From the NCBI GenBank assembly GCA_963555835.3, contig CAUVWZ020000002.1, forward strand, positions 1,178,001 through 1,242,000: a stretch of 64,000 bases of DNA, read 5' to 3'. The stretch's first letter is position 1. Each line of letters starts with the position of its first letter. The DNA is from JAPUME01 sp027294185. GTDB taxonomy: Bacteria; Acidobacteriota; Terriglobia; UBA7540; JAPUME01. Made by a program: the position numbers and the translations under genes. Below, piece after piece: positions 45,546 through 54,774 of the stretch. The notes below the pieces were generated by a model that had not been told where the DNA came from, did no database searches, and saw only the letters and a program-made list of their open reading frames with translations.

Positions 45546-46649
45546 ATGAGCAAACAAAATCTTACTCGGCGGGGTTTCCTGAAGGGGGTCACGGCCGGCT
45601 CTACCGGCGTCGCCCTGCTTTCCCTCCCCCCGGAAGCGGCAACCACGGAATCCTCTCCCGTCGCAAGCGAAAACTATCCCCTGGCGCAGTCGGACCAAGC
45701 GGAAACACTTCACATCCTGACACTCCAGAATCTCCTTCCTGAAAATCTTGAGAAAATGCGTCGCTTTTCGCCTCAGGTAGAGTATGAGCGCGTTGGAAGC
45801 ATCGAGGAGCTGAACCGTCGCGCGGCGGATGCCGACGCCATCTTCGGACGCTTCACCCCCGACACCCTCCGCGCCGCCACAAAGCTAAAGTGGATTCAAT
45901 ATGCCTCGGCCGGGGTGGAAAGAATCCTCTATCCTGAACTCGTCAATAGTTCCATCGTTCTGACCAATATGGCGCGGATGTATGCGCCCGGCATTGCCGA
46001 GACGGCCATGGGAATGCTGTTGGCTCTTGCGCGAAGAATTGACGACTACGTCCGCCAGACCGACCAGCACAAATGGGGGAACCTGGATGCGGTCGAAATC
46101 GGCGGCAAGACCATGGGTTTGGTCGGTTTCGGCGGTATCGGTTCGACGATTGCCCACCACGCTCACTACGGATTCGGAATGAGGATTCTGGCCGTCGACG
46201 CCAAACCCTTGCCCAAGCCGCCAATGGCCGATGAACTCCACGAACCCGAGTGGTTGATGGATATGGTTCCACAATGCGACGTGCTGGTAAGCGCCGCTCC
46301 TCACACTCCCATCACAGAAAAAATGTTCAACGAGAAAGTTTTCCGGGCCATGAAACAGAGCGCCTTCTTCCTGAACATGTCACGCGGCAAGCTGGTCGAC
46401 ACTCCGGCCCTCGTCCGTGCGTTGAACGAAGGCTGGATTGCAGGCGCGGGCGTCGACGTAACCCACCAGGAACCCCTGCCCGCAGAAAATCCTCTGTGGA
46501 GCGCGAACCATGTGATCATCACATCGCACTCCTCGGGTTCCTCTCCCAAGCGCCGCGGGCGGGCCGAGGGGCTGTTCCTGGAAAATGTGCGCCGCTACGT
46601 GAACGGACTGCCGCTGCTCAACGTGGTCGACAAAAAGAGGGGCTACTGA
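45546..46649 (+). CDS. Tat-exported D-2-hydroxyacid dehydrogenase
   Basis: 367 residues. LTRRGFLKGVTAGSTGVALL is a clear twin-arginine leader. The Rossmann motif GLVGFGGIGSTIA, NMSRGKLVD (Arg/substrate side) and TSHSSGSSP (catalytic His) follow; DVTHQEPLPAENPLW is the usual pre-His loop. Exported members of this normally cytosolic family are unusual but recurrent in Acidobacteriota; they presumably reduce or oxidise a 2-keto acid with bound NAD(P). Cytosolic NAD(P) is not available outside, so cofactor loading before export is required. It is convergent with the TPR gene, overlapping by 7 bp. Confidence 0.85.
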   Translation: MSKQNLTRRGFLKGVTAGSTGVALLSLPPEAATTESSPVASENYPLAQSDQAETLHILTLQNLLPENLEKMRRFSPQVEYERVGSIEELNRRAADADAIFGRFTPDTLRAATKLKWIQYASAGVERILYPELVNSSIVLTNMARMYAPGIAETAMGMLLALARRIDDYVRQTDQHKWGNLDAVEIGGKTMGLVGFGGIGSTIAHHAHYGFGMRILAVDAKPLPKPPMADELHEPEWLMDMVPQCDVLVSAAPHTPITEKMFNEKVFRAMKQSAFFLNMSRGKLVDTPALVRALNEGWIAGAGVDVTHQEPLPAENPLWSANHVIITSHSSGSSPKRRGRAEGLFLENVRRYVNGLPLLNVVDKKRGY

Positions 46650-48040
46650 GGGCGGGGCACAATCAAGTACCGGTAGCGACGCAGCAGGTTGCGGATGGGG
46701 CCGATGTCTCTCGCTCCGCAGATAATCCGCTCACAGAATTGTGAGGGGTCGAACAGTTGCGGCTGCAGGGCTGCAATCTGAGTCATGGTTTGCCGGGTCT
46801 GGGCCTTCTCTCCGATTTCCCACAGGGCCAATGCCTGCAGCGCCAGGGCTCGAAGGTCGTCGGGCCGTGATTCGAGCACCAGGGCACACTCGACCAGGGC
46901 ATTTTCAACTTCGCGCCGTCTCCAACTGACCAAGGCCAAAACGACATGGCCCTCCGCGGCACGAGGGCTGAGGCGCAAGAGGGATTCCGCTCGGCGGGCC
47001 GCAGCCTCCACCTTTCCCTGCCGGAGCAGCACATAGCCGAGCTCTTCGTAGGCCTGCCAGAAGTCGGGCTTGGCGGTGATGGCATGTTCCAGATGCTCGG
47101 CGGCCAGGGCAAGCTGCCCTCCCTGACCGACAAGTGTGGCCAGGTGGTAGCGAGATTGCCAATCTCCCGATTCGATGTTTAAGGCAGTCTCAAAGGCCTG
47201 AATCGCCTCCGTCGGCTGGTTGGAATGCAAATATGCATATCCCAGGGCACGGTGAGCTTCCCAAAACTCAGGGTTAGTTCCCGTGGCGAGGCGAAACTTT
47301 TCTATCGCTCCCCCCAGCTCGCCCCGTTCCAACAGCAATTCTCCCAGCCTTACGAGCGCAAACGAGTGGTTGGGTTCAAACCGTAGAGCTTCGTTTAGCT
47401 CCCTCTCGGCCCGGGTTCGATCACCCCATTGCCGATAGGCGCGAGAGAGCAGAAGACGCGACTCCACGTCGGTGGGCCTGGAACGGACCACCACTTCCGC
47501 TTCGCGAACCGCTTCGGAAGCTTTTCCTGTTTCGAGGAGAAGATTTGCCAGGCGCATCCGCGCAGCGATCAGGCCCGGGTCAACCCCCAGTGCTTCCTGG
47601 TATCCCTCGATAGCTCGTCGCTGATATTCGAGCCTTCTGATTTCCCTTGCGGCCTTGCCGCCGAGTTGGTCCCGCACCCTCGCCAGCTCAAAGTGAACCG
47701 CTGCGCCTAACCCGGAGGGATTGCCGGGTTCAAGGAAAGAGTCAAGCTCGACCGCTGCCCTCAATTCTCTCTCGGCGCTGGGAAGCTGCCCCTGCCCCCA
47801 TAGGGCCAGTCCCAGGCCGCGACGTGCCGCCGGCAACTGTGGATTCCCTCCCAGAACCCGGCGAAAACTGATCTCAGCCTCCCCATGATCTCCTTGATCA
47901 ATCTGCCGGTAGCCTTCCTTCAAGAGGGCTGCGAGCGGGGGGGCCAACGGTTCCTGCTGTGCCTCGACCCGTCCGCTCAGGCCGACACCTACCAGGCAAA
48001 CACACAACCATCGAAGAAAAAGGATAGCTTTCCTTTTCAA
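46643..48040 (-). CDS. secreted TPR-repeat protein
   Basis: 465 residues with a signal segment (about 5-27) and about ten TPR units (for example DHGEAEISFRRVLGGNPQLPAARRGLG; NHSFALVRLGELLLERGELGGAIEKF; PTEAIQAFETALNIESGDWQSRYHLA). The units are regular and run almost to the end. It is an adaptor or scaffold by fold, with no enzymatic motif. It follows the OB-fold gene on the same strand, which starts 24 bp upstream of it, and converges with the Tat dehydrogenase gene. Confidence 0.85.
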   Translation of the reverse strand: MKRKAILFLRWLCVCLVGVGLSGRVEAQQEPLAPPLAALLKEGYRQIDQGDHGEAEISFRRVLGGNPQLPAARRGLGLALWGQGQLPSAERELRAAVELDSFLEPGNPSGLGAAVHFELARVRDQLGGKAAREIRRLEYQRRAIEGYQEALGVDPGLIAARMRLANLLLETGKASEAVREAEVVVRSRPTDVESRLLLSRAYRQWGDRTRAERELNEALRFEPNHSFALVRLGELLLERGELGGAIEKFRLATGTNPEFWEAHRALGYAYLHSNQPTEAIQAFETALNIESGDWQSRYHLATLVGQGGQLALAAEHLEHAITAKPDFWQAYEELGYVLLRQGKVEAAARRAESLLRLSPRAAEGHVVLALVSWRRREVENALVECALVLESRPDDLRALALQALALWEIGEKAQTRQTMTQIAALQPQLFDPSQFCERIICGARDIGPIRNLLRRYRYLIVPRPQ

Positions 48041-48064
48041 TTCGCCTCTCTTCGGAGACTGGAT

Positions 48065-48481
48065 TCAGGGTTCGACACGAATCTGGACCGGGTCACGAAT
48101 CTTGATTTCCGCCTGGCCCTTATAGATTTCAATGAGGCCGCTGATTTGCACCTGCCGGCCAAGCAGGGCGGTGAGGTTGCCGAACTTCTTCATGTCTTCT
48201 GAAAAAATCACGGCGTTAAAGGGGCAATCCTGATAATTGACGCAAAAATTCAGGAAGGAATTCCCTCGCCCGGAAGTGTAGACGTCGAGTATCCTGCCTT
48301 CGACACAGCCCGCCTCGCCGATGTAGTCGGGCGCATCACGGAAGTCGTGGCAATCGCGCCCCGCCGCCGGACGCGCCCATCGCCTTAAACGAGCCTGGCC
48401 GTAAAAGTAGCCTGATACCGCTCCCAGCGTTGCTGCGATGAAAATCCCAACCAAAATCCAAGCCTTTTGCCGCCGGGTCAT
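48065..48481 (-). CDS. membrane-anchored OB-fold protein
   Basis: 138 residues. One N-terminal helix (AWILVGIFIAATLGAVSGYFY) anchors the protein. The soluble part (VEGRILDVYTSGRGNSF; LNFCVNYQDCPFNAVIF; LLGRQVQISGLIEIYKGQAEI) is a small OB barrel of the tRNA-anticodon-like group, as in other bacterial OB-fold proteins. CHDF, GCVEG and NYQDCP contribute cysteines that might pair. Binding of nucleic acid or another ligand is inferred from the fold only. It is next to the proline dehydrogenase and TPR genes on the same strand. Confidence 0.75.
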   Translation of the reverse strand: MTRRQKAWILVGIFIAATLGAVSGYFYGQARLRRWARPAAGRDCHDFRDAPDYIGEAGCVEGRILDVYTSGRGNSFLNFCVNYQDCPFNAVIFSEDMKKFGNLTALLGRQVQISGLIEIYKGQAEIKIRDPVQIRVEP

Positions 48482-48515
48482 TTATATCTCCCGTCTCTTC
48501 TTCCCTTCCAATGGT

Positions 48516-49427
48516 CTAATGGCGGAACAGGTTCTTCGCCACAAACCAGACATTCGCCGGACGCTCCGCCAGCCGGCGCATGAAATACGGATACCACTCC
48601 TCGCCAAAGGGGACGTAAACCTGCACACGGTGTCCCTCCCGGACGCGCTGCTCGACCTGGTCCCGCCGGATGCCGTAGACGAACTGAAATTTATAACGAT
48701 CAGGCGATAGCTTCCGCCGGCGGATACATTCCAGGGCGTGATTCTGTAGTTTCTCGTTGTGGGTCGCGACCGCCGGCTCCTCGAATTCCTCCAGCAGCCA
48801 GGTGATCAACCGGGCGTATTTACGGGTGAGCTCGCGGGAGCTTTGAACCGCTACCTGTTTCGGTTCCCGGTAAGCCCCCTTGACCAGCCGCACTCGCGCG
48901 CCGAGCGGCCGCAACATCCCCAGGTCCGCCTCCGTGCGATGGAGATAAGCCTGAATGGCGATGCGGGTTCCAGGGAACTGCTTGAGGACGGATCTGTACA
49001 TTTCAAGGGTGGCCTGCGTATATTCTGACCCCTCCATATCGATCTCCAGAGTGTTGCCCAGCCGGTCGGCATGCCGGGCAATCTCCAGCACAAGGGATTC
49101 GCACAATTCGCGGTTCCAACTCAGGCCCAGTTGCGTAGGCTTGAGGGAGATGTTTCCCTGGATTTTCCGCGCCGCAATCTCCTCGACCATCTGCCGAAAC
49201 GACTGTGCCATCCTATCCGCGTGAGCTTTTTCTCTCACGTCTTCTCCCAGGCGATTCAAGGTCACCTGCACCCCCTGGGAGTTCAATCGTCCGGCCACCT
49301 GCAGACACTCTTCGAGCGTGTTCCCTGCCACGAAGCGCCGGACCAGACCCGCACCCATCCGGCTGGTCGTCGCAACATTTCGGGCTGCCTCATTCGTTGA
49401 AAGGAATAAGAAGAATCGGCGAAGCAT
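48516..49427 (-). CDS. proline dehydrogenase
   Basis: 303 residues, the short monofunctional form. The FAD/TIM-barrel signatures are AIQAYLHRTEADL, VRLVKGAYREPK and YGIRRDQVE, ending with YPYFMRRLAERPANVWFV. It oxidises proline to pyrroline-5-carboxylate in the first step of proline use, passing electrons to quinone. No P5C dehydrogenase is nearby, so the second step must be elsewhere. The gene starts 138 bp from the divergently oriented zinc-ribbon gene. Confidence 0.93.
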   Translation of the reverse strand: MLRRFFLFLSTNEAARNVATTSRMGAGLVRRFVAGNTLEECLQVAGRLNSQGVQVTLNRLGEDVREKAHADRMAQSFRQMVEEIAARKIQGNISLKPTQLGLSWNRELCESLVLEIARHADRLGNTLEIDMEGSEYTQATLEMYRSVLKQFPGTRIAIQAYLHRTEADLGMLRPLGARVRLVKGAYREPKQVAVQSSRELTRKYARLITWLLEEFEEPAVATHNEKLQNHALECIRRRKLSPDRYKFQFVYGIRRDQVEQRVREGHRVQVYVPFGEEWYPYFMRRLAERPANVWFVAKNLFRH

Positions 49428-49573
49428 TGTCTTCTAATATGGATCGGGTTGGATTTCCTCCACCCCGGTCCGCAGCGCTGCACATCGGCCATCCAGGTTG
49501 AAAATCTCTCCGGATTAGGACAAAATACATCCCTGCGGAAATCGCGTCCAACTTAGCTCCAGGGAAGAGGCCC

Positions 49574-49807
49574 TTGCCGGAAACAGAAGAAGACATTTTC
49601 TGCAGAAACTGCAGTGAACTCCTCTACCGCATCCTGCGCCGCGAGGACGGCGTCATCACCATGAAGGACTCCGCCCCGCTTCCCGAAAGCGACGGCGATC
49701 AGAAATATTACCGCTGTCCCACCTGCGGGGGCCGCAACCTTGTAATGCAGGTAGAAGATCCACCCGGCAGCCGCTATTACCAGGTCGTGGGATTCAGCCG
49801 CGCCTAA
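49574..49807 (+). CDS. small zinc-ribbon protein
   Basis: 77 residues from a TTG start with AGGGAAGAGG upstream. FCRNCSE and YRCPTCGGRN give two CxxC pairs, a zinc ribbon, with a beta stretch (RYYQVVGFSRA) at the end. It is a nucleic-acid or protein-interaction module by fold; no family function is known. It converges on the SDR gene. Confidence 0.65.
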   Translation: MPETEEDIFCRNCSELLYRILRREDGVITMKDSAPLPESDGDQKYYRCPTCGGRNLVMQVEDPPGSRYYQVVGFSRA

Positions 49808-49829
49808 CGGGCTGCACCAATCCCGTCCC

Positions 49830-50609
49830 TCAGACTCCCACCGCCAGGAACCCGCCGTCGACGGCCAGCACCTCTCCGGTGACGAAGTTCGAAGACTCGG
49901 AGGCCAGAAAGATCGCCGCCCCTTGGATCTCCTCCACGCTGCCGAATCGTCCCATCGGCGTGCGGGAGAGAATCTTCTGTTTGCGCTCGGGCTGGTTGAT
50001 GATCTTGGTATTCAAGGGCGTCTCGAAAACTCCGGGAGCGATGGCATTCACATGGATGTTGTACTGCGCCCATTCGCTGCCGAGCGCGCGCGTAATCTGC
50101 GCCACCGCACCCTTGCTGGCGCAATAGGCCGTCACCTGGTTCATCGCCACAAAGGAAGCAAGCGAGGCGATATTGATGATCTTGCCCTTCTTCCGCTCCT
50201 TCATCACGCGGCCTACCAACTGACAAGCGTTCCACAAACCGTTAACGTTGAGGTTGATAATGTTGTTCCAATCCTCCTCGGCAAAATCTTCCGAAGGACC
50301 TTTCTTAAGCATCCCGGCCGAATTGACCAGAATATCAATCGCTCCGAACTCGCCGACCACCTTGTCGATCAATTGCTGTATGCTCTCGCGGCGGGTCGCG
50401 TCGCAGGGAACCTCCAGGCTCTTGGCCCCCCTTGCGCGCACCTCGGCGGCGGTCTTCGTGACCTCTTCGGCGCGCCGCCCGGTTCCCACCACGTTCGCAC
50501 CGCTTTCGGCGAAACCCAGTGCAATGGACTTTCCAAGGCCGCTCGTGCCGCCCATCACAACGGCGGTCTTCCCTTCCAAACTGAATCCGGAATAAGCCAT
50601 CTTTGGCAT
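49830..50609 (-). CDS. SDR oxidoreductase, KduD/gluconate 5-dehydrogenase-like
   Basis: 259 residues. GGTSGLGKSIA at 20-30 binds NAD(P), NSAG follows, and the active site is Ser (ASLASF), Tyr and Lys in YCASKGA. DLVGRTGRRAEEV-like sequence (VVGTGRRAEEV) after the second strand points to NADP use or mixed specificity. The fold and the termini (GFSLEGKTAVV; GEVLAVDGGFLAVGV) match the gluconate 5-dehydrogenase/KduD branch. It is divergent from iolB (222 bp apart), which fits oxidation of a deoxy-keto acid in uronate or inositol breakdown. Confidence 0.88.
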   Translation of the reverse strand: MPKMAYSGFSLEGKTAVVMGGTSGLGKSIALGFAESGANVVGTGRRAEEVTKTAAEVRARGAKSLEVPCDATRRESIQQLIDKVVGEFGAIDILVNSAGMLKKGPSEDFAEEDWNNIINLNVNGLWNACQLVGRVMKERKKGKIINIASLASFVAMNQVTAYCASKGAVAQITRALGSEWAQYNIHVNAIAPGVFETPLNTKIINQPERKQKILSRTPMGRFGSVEEIQGAAIFLASESSNFVTGEVLAVDGGFLAVGV

Positions 50610-50831
50610 CCTCGCATGAACTTAGATTTGCTCCATCCTATCATCAGGCCGGTAAAATCAACAGCCCTCCCAACGAGTGCAAACAACCAGATCAAGAAAT
50701 CCTTTCCGAAACCCTCACTCCAACTCATGAAAGCGGGCCCCAAAAATAATCGAAAGAAATCCATGATTCTCTCTTATAATCGTCAGGCTCATAATCATTG
50801 AATCTGAAACCCCATACCAGAAAGGTGACCT
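50610..50831. promoter_or_regulatory. divergent control region of SDR and iolB
   Basis: TATAAT at 50775-50780 (plus strand) could be the -10 of iolB, though no good -35 lies 16-18 nt before it. The direct repeat ATAATC (50776-50781 and 50791-50796) nearby could be an operator. All of this is tentative. Confidence 0.25.
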
Positions 50832-51650
50832 ATGGAACGCCTGATCAAGGCCAAAGCGCTTGCGCGTAATTTCGAGCAGGTGGTGCCTCCCGGCGTGATG
50901 CGTTTTCTCGACTTCGCACGCCTCGAACTGCCCAAGGGTGAATCCCATAAGGCGAAGACCACGGACCGGGAATTGGTTATAGATTTCTTTACCGGCAGCG
51001 CGACCGCATCGGTCACGACCTCGGCCGGAAAGACCTTCGAGTTCCCCGCGCAGCCCAGCCGCGAAGACGTCTTCACCGCGCCGCCCGCCATGCTCTACGT
51101 GCCGCCCAAGGCCGAGTATCAACTTACTGCCACCACCGACAAGCTGGAGGCGGGATTCTTCTCCGCTCCCGCATCGAGGGGCACCGACCCGGCGCTGGTC
51201 CCGGCAAAGGACGCCATCTCCAAGGAAGTGGGACGAGAGAACTGGCAGAGAACCGTCTATACCAGCCTCGGCGACAACGTTGCGGCCGAACGGCTCCTGG
51301 CCGGCGAGACGCTGACTCCCCCGGGCAACTGGTCAAGTTACCCGCCGCACAAGCATGACCGCAGTAATCCACCGCATGAAGCGCCTCTGGAAGAGATTTA
51401 CTACTTCCGCACCAAACCCGCCGGAGGCTGCGGATTGATCTGGACCTACACCGACCCCAAGGACACAGAAGGCTTCAACAACGTCTTCGTCGTCGAGGAC
51501 GGCGACACGGTGCTGCTGCCCAAGGGCTACCACCCGGTGGTGGCCGCGCCGGGCTACGAGCTGCACTACACCTGGGTTCTGGCCGGTGAGGAACGCCGCT
51601 ACGGCGCCTGGGCCGAAGACCCGCGCCACGCCTGGGTCGCCAAGGCTTGA
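50832..51650 (+). CDS. iolB: 5-deoxy-glucuronate isomerase
   Basis: 272 residues, the length of IolB. The double-cupin fold has the metal site in SYPPHKHDR and NPPHEAPLEEIYYFR, with the second cupin ending at GDTVLLPKGYHPVVAAPGYELHYTWVLAG. IolB converts 5-deoxy-glucuronate to 5-dehydro-2-deoxy-gluconate in inositol breakdown; the next kinase and aldolase are not in the window. It is transcribed divergently from the KduD-like SDR and followed by the transporter gene 67 bp on. Confidence 0.93.
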   Translation: MERLIKAKALARNFEQVVPPGVMRFLDFARLELPKGESHKAKTTDRELVIDFFTGSATASVTTSAGKTFEFPAQPSREDVFTAPPAMLYVPPKAEYQLTATTDKLEAGFFSAPASRGTDPALVPAKDAISKEVGRENWQRTVYTSLGDNVAAERLLAGETLTPPGNWSSYPPHKHDRSNPPHEAPLEEIYYFRTKPAGGCGLIWTYTDPKDTEGFNNVFVVEDGDTVLLPKGYHPVVAAPGYELHYTWVLAGEERRYGAWAEDPRHAWVAKA

Positions 51651-51717
51651 GCGCGCATTCTTTACAAACCCTCGACAAGCTGAAGAAAACTACTGAGTCG
51701 TAGTACATACGATTAGG

Positions 51718-53052
51718 ATGAACCGCATGACCACTGCCGCCCCGGTTGTTCCCTACGCAGGCAAAGGTCCCAAATTCAAGTGGTGGGTCGCCTTCCTCTT
51801 GTTCCTGGTGACGGTTCTGAATTACATCGACCGCCAAACGCTCTCCGTCCTTGCGCCGGTAATCCGCGAGGAATTCGGCATGAGCAACCAGGACTATAGT
51901 TACATCATCATGTCGTTCCAGTTGGCCTACATGATAATGCAGACGGGCTCGGGAGCAATCTTCGACCGCATCGGGACGCGCTGGGGATTCGCGCTGATCT
52001 TCGTCTGGTGGTCCATGTCGACTATTTTGCATGGGTGGGCTCGAGGCTTAAAGAGTTTTATCGCCTTCCGTTTCATGCTGGCCGCAGGTGAGGCCGGCAA
52101 CTGGCCCGGAGCCGCCAAGACGATTGCCGAATGGTTCCCTCCCCGCCAGCGCTCTTTCGCCATGGGCATCTTCAACACCGGATCGAGCACGGGCGCTTTG
52201 ATCGCGCCACCTCTGATCGCTTGGATTACGACCCTCTACGGTTGGGAGTGGACTTTTGTCATTATCGGCGGCGGCGGACTTTTTTGGCTCTTTCTTTGGT
52301 TGGGGACCTATCCCGGCACTCCACCGCCGACCCCTCGCGATGAACCTTTGCCCGGTGAGCTGGTTGAGAAGGTTCGTGAGGAGGTTGCCGAAGCGCCGCA
52401 GGCTCTCGCCGTCCCCAAAATTCCCTGGCTTCATCTGCTTCGCTACCGTCAGGTCTGGGGGCTGGTGCTGGCCCGTTTTCTCTCCGACCCGGTCTGGTGG
52501 TTCTACGTCTTTTGGCTACCGAACTATCTCAGTAACGAGCGCGGCCTCTCCCTACTTGAGATCGGCGCGTTGGCCTGGATTCCCTTCCTCGCCGCCGACG
52601 CCGGTTGCCTGATGGGCGGCGGCTTGGGCAGCTACTTGATGCGCCTCGGCTGGTCGGCCAATAAAGCGCGACGAACGGTTATGATTACCAGCGCCTTTAT
52701 GATGTCCGGCGCAGTATTCGTCGTCCAAACAGAGAGCCTGGCCGTCGTCATGGGATTGATCTCGCTGGCGACCTTCGCTCACCAGAGCTGGTCCACGAAT
52801 ATGCTGACGCTGCCGGCTGACCTATTCCCGAGCAACGTGGTGGCTTCGGTCTCCGGCCTGAGTGGCACGGGCGCGGCCTTCGGCGGACTGCTGTTCACTT
52901 TTCTCACCGGCTATTTGGTGGACACGGTCTCCTACGCGCCCGTCTTTACTCTGGCGGCCATCCTGCATCCGATTGCCGCCATGGTGCTGGTCTTCGTCGT
53001 CGGGGAGATCAAGCAAGTCGATATTCCGGTGCCGTCCGAAAGCGCTCCGTAG
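51718..53052 (+). CDS. MFS transporter, anion:cation symporter (hexuronate-type)
   Basis: 444 residues and twelve predicted helices. WWVAFLLFLVTVLNYIDRQTLSVLAPVIREEFG is the N-terminal signature of the ACS subfamily (ExuT/GudP/phthalate-type). FRFMLAAGEAGNWPGAAKTIAEWFPPRQR is the conserved loop/helix 4-5 region that defines it. These transporters import hexuronates, hexarates or related acids with H+. Beside iolB and the KduD-like SDR the substrate is probably a uronate or inositol-derived acid. The lactate-permease family gene starts 12 bp after it. Confidence 0.9.
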   Translation: MNRMTTAAPVVPYAGKGPKFKWWVAFLLFLVTVLNYIDRQTLSVLAPVIREEFGMSNQDYSYIIMSFQLAYMIMQTGSGAIFDRIGTRWGFALIFVWWSMSTILHGWARGLKSFIAFRFMLAAGEAGNWPGAAKTIAEWFPPRQRSFAMGIFNTGSSTGALIAPPLIAWITTLYGWEWTFVIIGGGGLFWLFLWLGTYPGTPPPTPRDEPLPGELVEKVREEVAEAPQALAVPKIPWLHLLRYRQVWGLVLARFLSDPVWWFYVFWLPNYLSNERGLSLLEIGALAWIPFLAADAGCLMGGGLGSYLMRLGWSANKARRTVMITSAFMMSGAVFVVQTESLAVVMGLISLATFAHQSWSTNMLTLPADLFPSNVVASVSGLSGTGAAFGGLLFTFLTGYLVDTVSYAPVFTLAAILHPIAAMVLVFVVGEIKQVDIPVPSESAP

Positions 53053-53064
53053 AACTAGGCCAAA

Positions 53065-54741
53065 ATGGGAACCTACGCCCTCGTCGCCGCGCTGCCCATC
53101 GTCGCCGTGATGGTCTTTCTGGTGCTGCTGCGCTGGCCGGCGGTCAAGGCCATGCCGGTGGCCTACCTCATCACGCTGGTTCTCGCCCTGACAATCTGGC
53201 AGGTTCCCCTGCTTCAGGTCCTTGCCGCGACGATTCGCGGCACGATCATCGCCGGAACTCTGCTTTGGATCATCTTCGGGGCGATTGTTTTATTATTCAC
53301 CCTGCGCGAAAGCGGCGCGCTTGAATCCATCCGCCAGGGCTTTTTCGGTGTCTCCAAGGACCGCCGCGTTCAGGCGATCCTCGTCGCCTGGCTTTTCGGC
53401 GCCTTCATCGAAGGAGCCGCCGGCTTCGGCACCCCGGCGGCGGTAGCCGCGCCGCTCCTGCTCGCTCTCGGCTTCCCCGCCCTAGCCGCCGTCATGGTGG
53501 CGCTGATTATCCAGAGCACCCCGGTCACCTTCGGCGCCGTGGGCACGCCGATTCTGGTCGGCATGGGACAGTCGCTGAACGTCCCCGAGGTAGAAAACGC
53601 CCTGGCGCAGGCGGGCCTGTCCTACACCGACTTCATCTACCAGATCGGAGTCTTCGCCGCGCTGCCCCACGCCATTGTCGGCACCTTCGTGCCGCTCATC
53701 ATGGTCGCCATGATGACGCGCTTCTTCGGGGCCAGAAAATCTTTCCGTGAAGGGTTGGCGGCGTGGAAGTTCGCGCTGTTTGCCGGACTGGCCTTTACGG
53801 TTCCCTACCTTACCGTCGCCGTTCTGCTGGGACCGGAATTCCCCACCATCTTCGGGAGCCTGCTCGGCATGGCCATCGTGGTCTCAGCAGCCAAGAAGGG
53901 ATTCCTCACCCCCAAGGGCCAACCGTGGGACTTCCCCCCGAAGAGCCAATGGGAAACCGATTGGACCGGAAACATCTCGGCCGAACCAGCCGAGCACCGC
54001 CACACCCACTCGCTTGCGCGTGCCTGGTCGCCTTATCTAATGGTCGCCGTGCTGCTGGTGCTGACGCGCCTGCCCGCGCTGCCGATCAAATCATGGCTCC
54101 TCTCTTTTCAGTTGACTTGGTCGGACATCCTCGGAACTGGGATGAATCAGGACGTTCAACCGCTCTACCTGCCGGGCACGATCTTCTTTCTGGTGGCGTT
54201 CGTGACCATCTGGGTTCAGCGGATGAGGCTGGCTGAGGCGAAAAAGGCGTGGCGTGACGCGGCCCATACACTGGCCGGACCGGCGCTGGCGCTGCTGTTC
54301 GCGGTGGGCATGGTGCGCGTCTTTATCGACTCGGGCGTGAACGCGGCGGAGTTGGCCAGTATGCCGCTGGTGCTGGCCGAGGCCGTAGCGGGGGCGGTCG
54401 GGACCACCTGGCCGTTCTTTGCCCCCACCATCGGCGCCATGGGAGCTTTTGTTGCGGGCAGCAACACGGTGAGCGATTTCATGTTCAGCCTCTTCCAATA
54501 CGGCGTGGCCGACCGCATCGGCGCGCCGCACGTCGTCATCCTCGGCTTGCAGGCGCTCGGGGGCGCGGCGGGCAACATGATCGCGGTCCATAACGTCGTC
54601 GCCGCCAGCGCCACGGTCGGCCTGGTGGGATGCGAAGGCGCGCTGATTCGCAAAACCATCCTGCCCATGATCTACTACGTGGTCTTCGCCGGGCTGCTGG
54701 GACTGCTCTTCTCCTACGTCCTGTTCCCTCACGTCTTCTGA
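53065..54741 (+). CDS. L-lactate permease family transporter
   Basis: 558 residues with about 13-14 helices. GAFIEGAAGFGTPAAVAAPLLLALGFPALAAVMV and TFGAVGTPILVGMG are the conserved core of LctP/LldP. HNVVAASATVGLVG lies near the end. It imports L-lactate, D-lactate or glycolate with H+. It lies 12 bp after the MFS gene and 33 bp before the VOC gene, forming a likely operon with them. Lactate can be an end product or co-substrate of the same acids. Confidence 0.92.
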   Translation: MGTYALVAALPIVAVMVFLVLLRWPAVKAMPVAYLITLVLALTIWQVPLLQVLAATIRGTIIAGTLLWIIFGAIVLLFTLRESGALESIRQGFFGVSKDRRVQAILVAWLFGAFIEGAAGFGTPAAVAAPLLLALGFPALAAVMVALIIQSTPVTFGAVGTPILVGMGQSLNVPEVENALAQAGLSYTDFIYQIGVFAALPHAIVGTFVPLIMVAMMTRFFGARKSFREGLAAWKFALFAGLAFTVPYLTVAVLLGPEFPTIFGSLLGMAIVVSAAKKGFLTPKGQPWDFPPKSQWETDWTGNISAEPAEHRHTHSLARAWSPYLMVAVLLVLTRLPALPIKSWLLSFQLTWSDILGTGMNQDVQPLYLPGTIFFLVAFVTIWVQRMRLAEAKKAWRDAAHTLAGPALALLFAVGMVRVFIDSGVNAAELASMPLVLAEAVAGAVGTTWPFFAPTIGAMGAFVAGSNTVSDFMFSLFQYGVADRIGAPHVVILGLQALGGAAGNMIAVHNVVAASATVGLVGCEGALIRKTILPMIYYVVFAGLLGLLFSYVLFPHVF

Positions 54742-54774
54742 TCTTCCCGGGGCCGCCGGAAAGGAGAAGATCTC

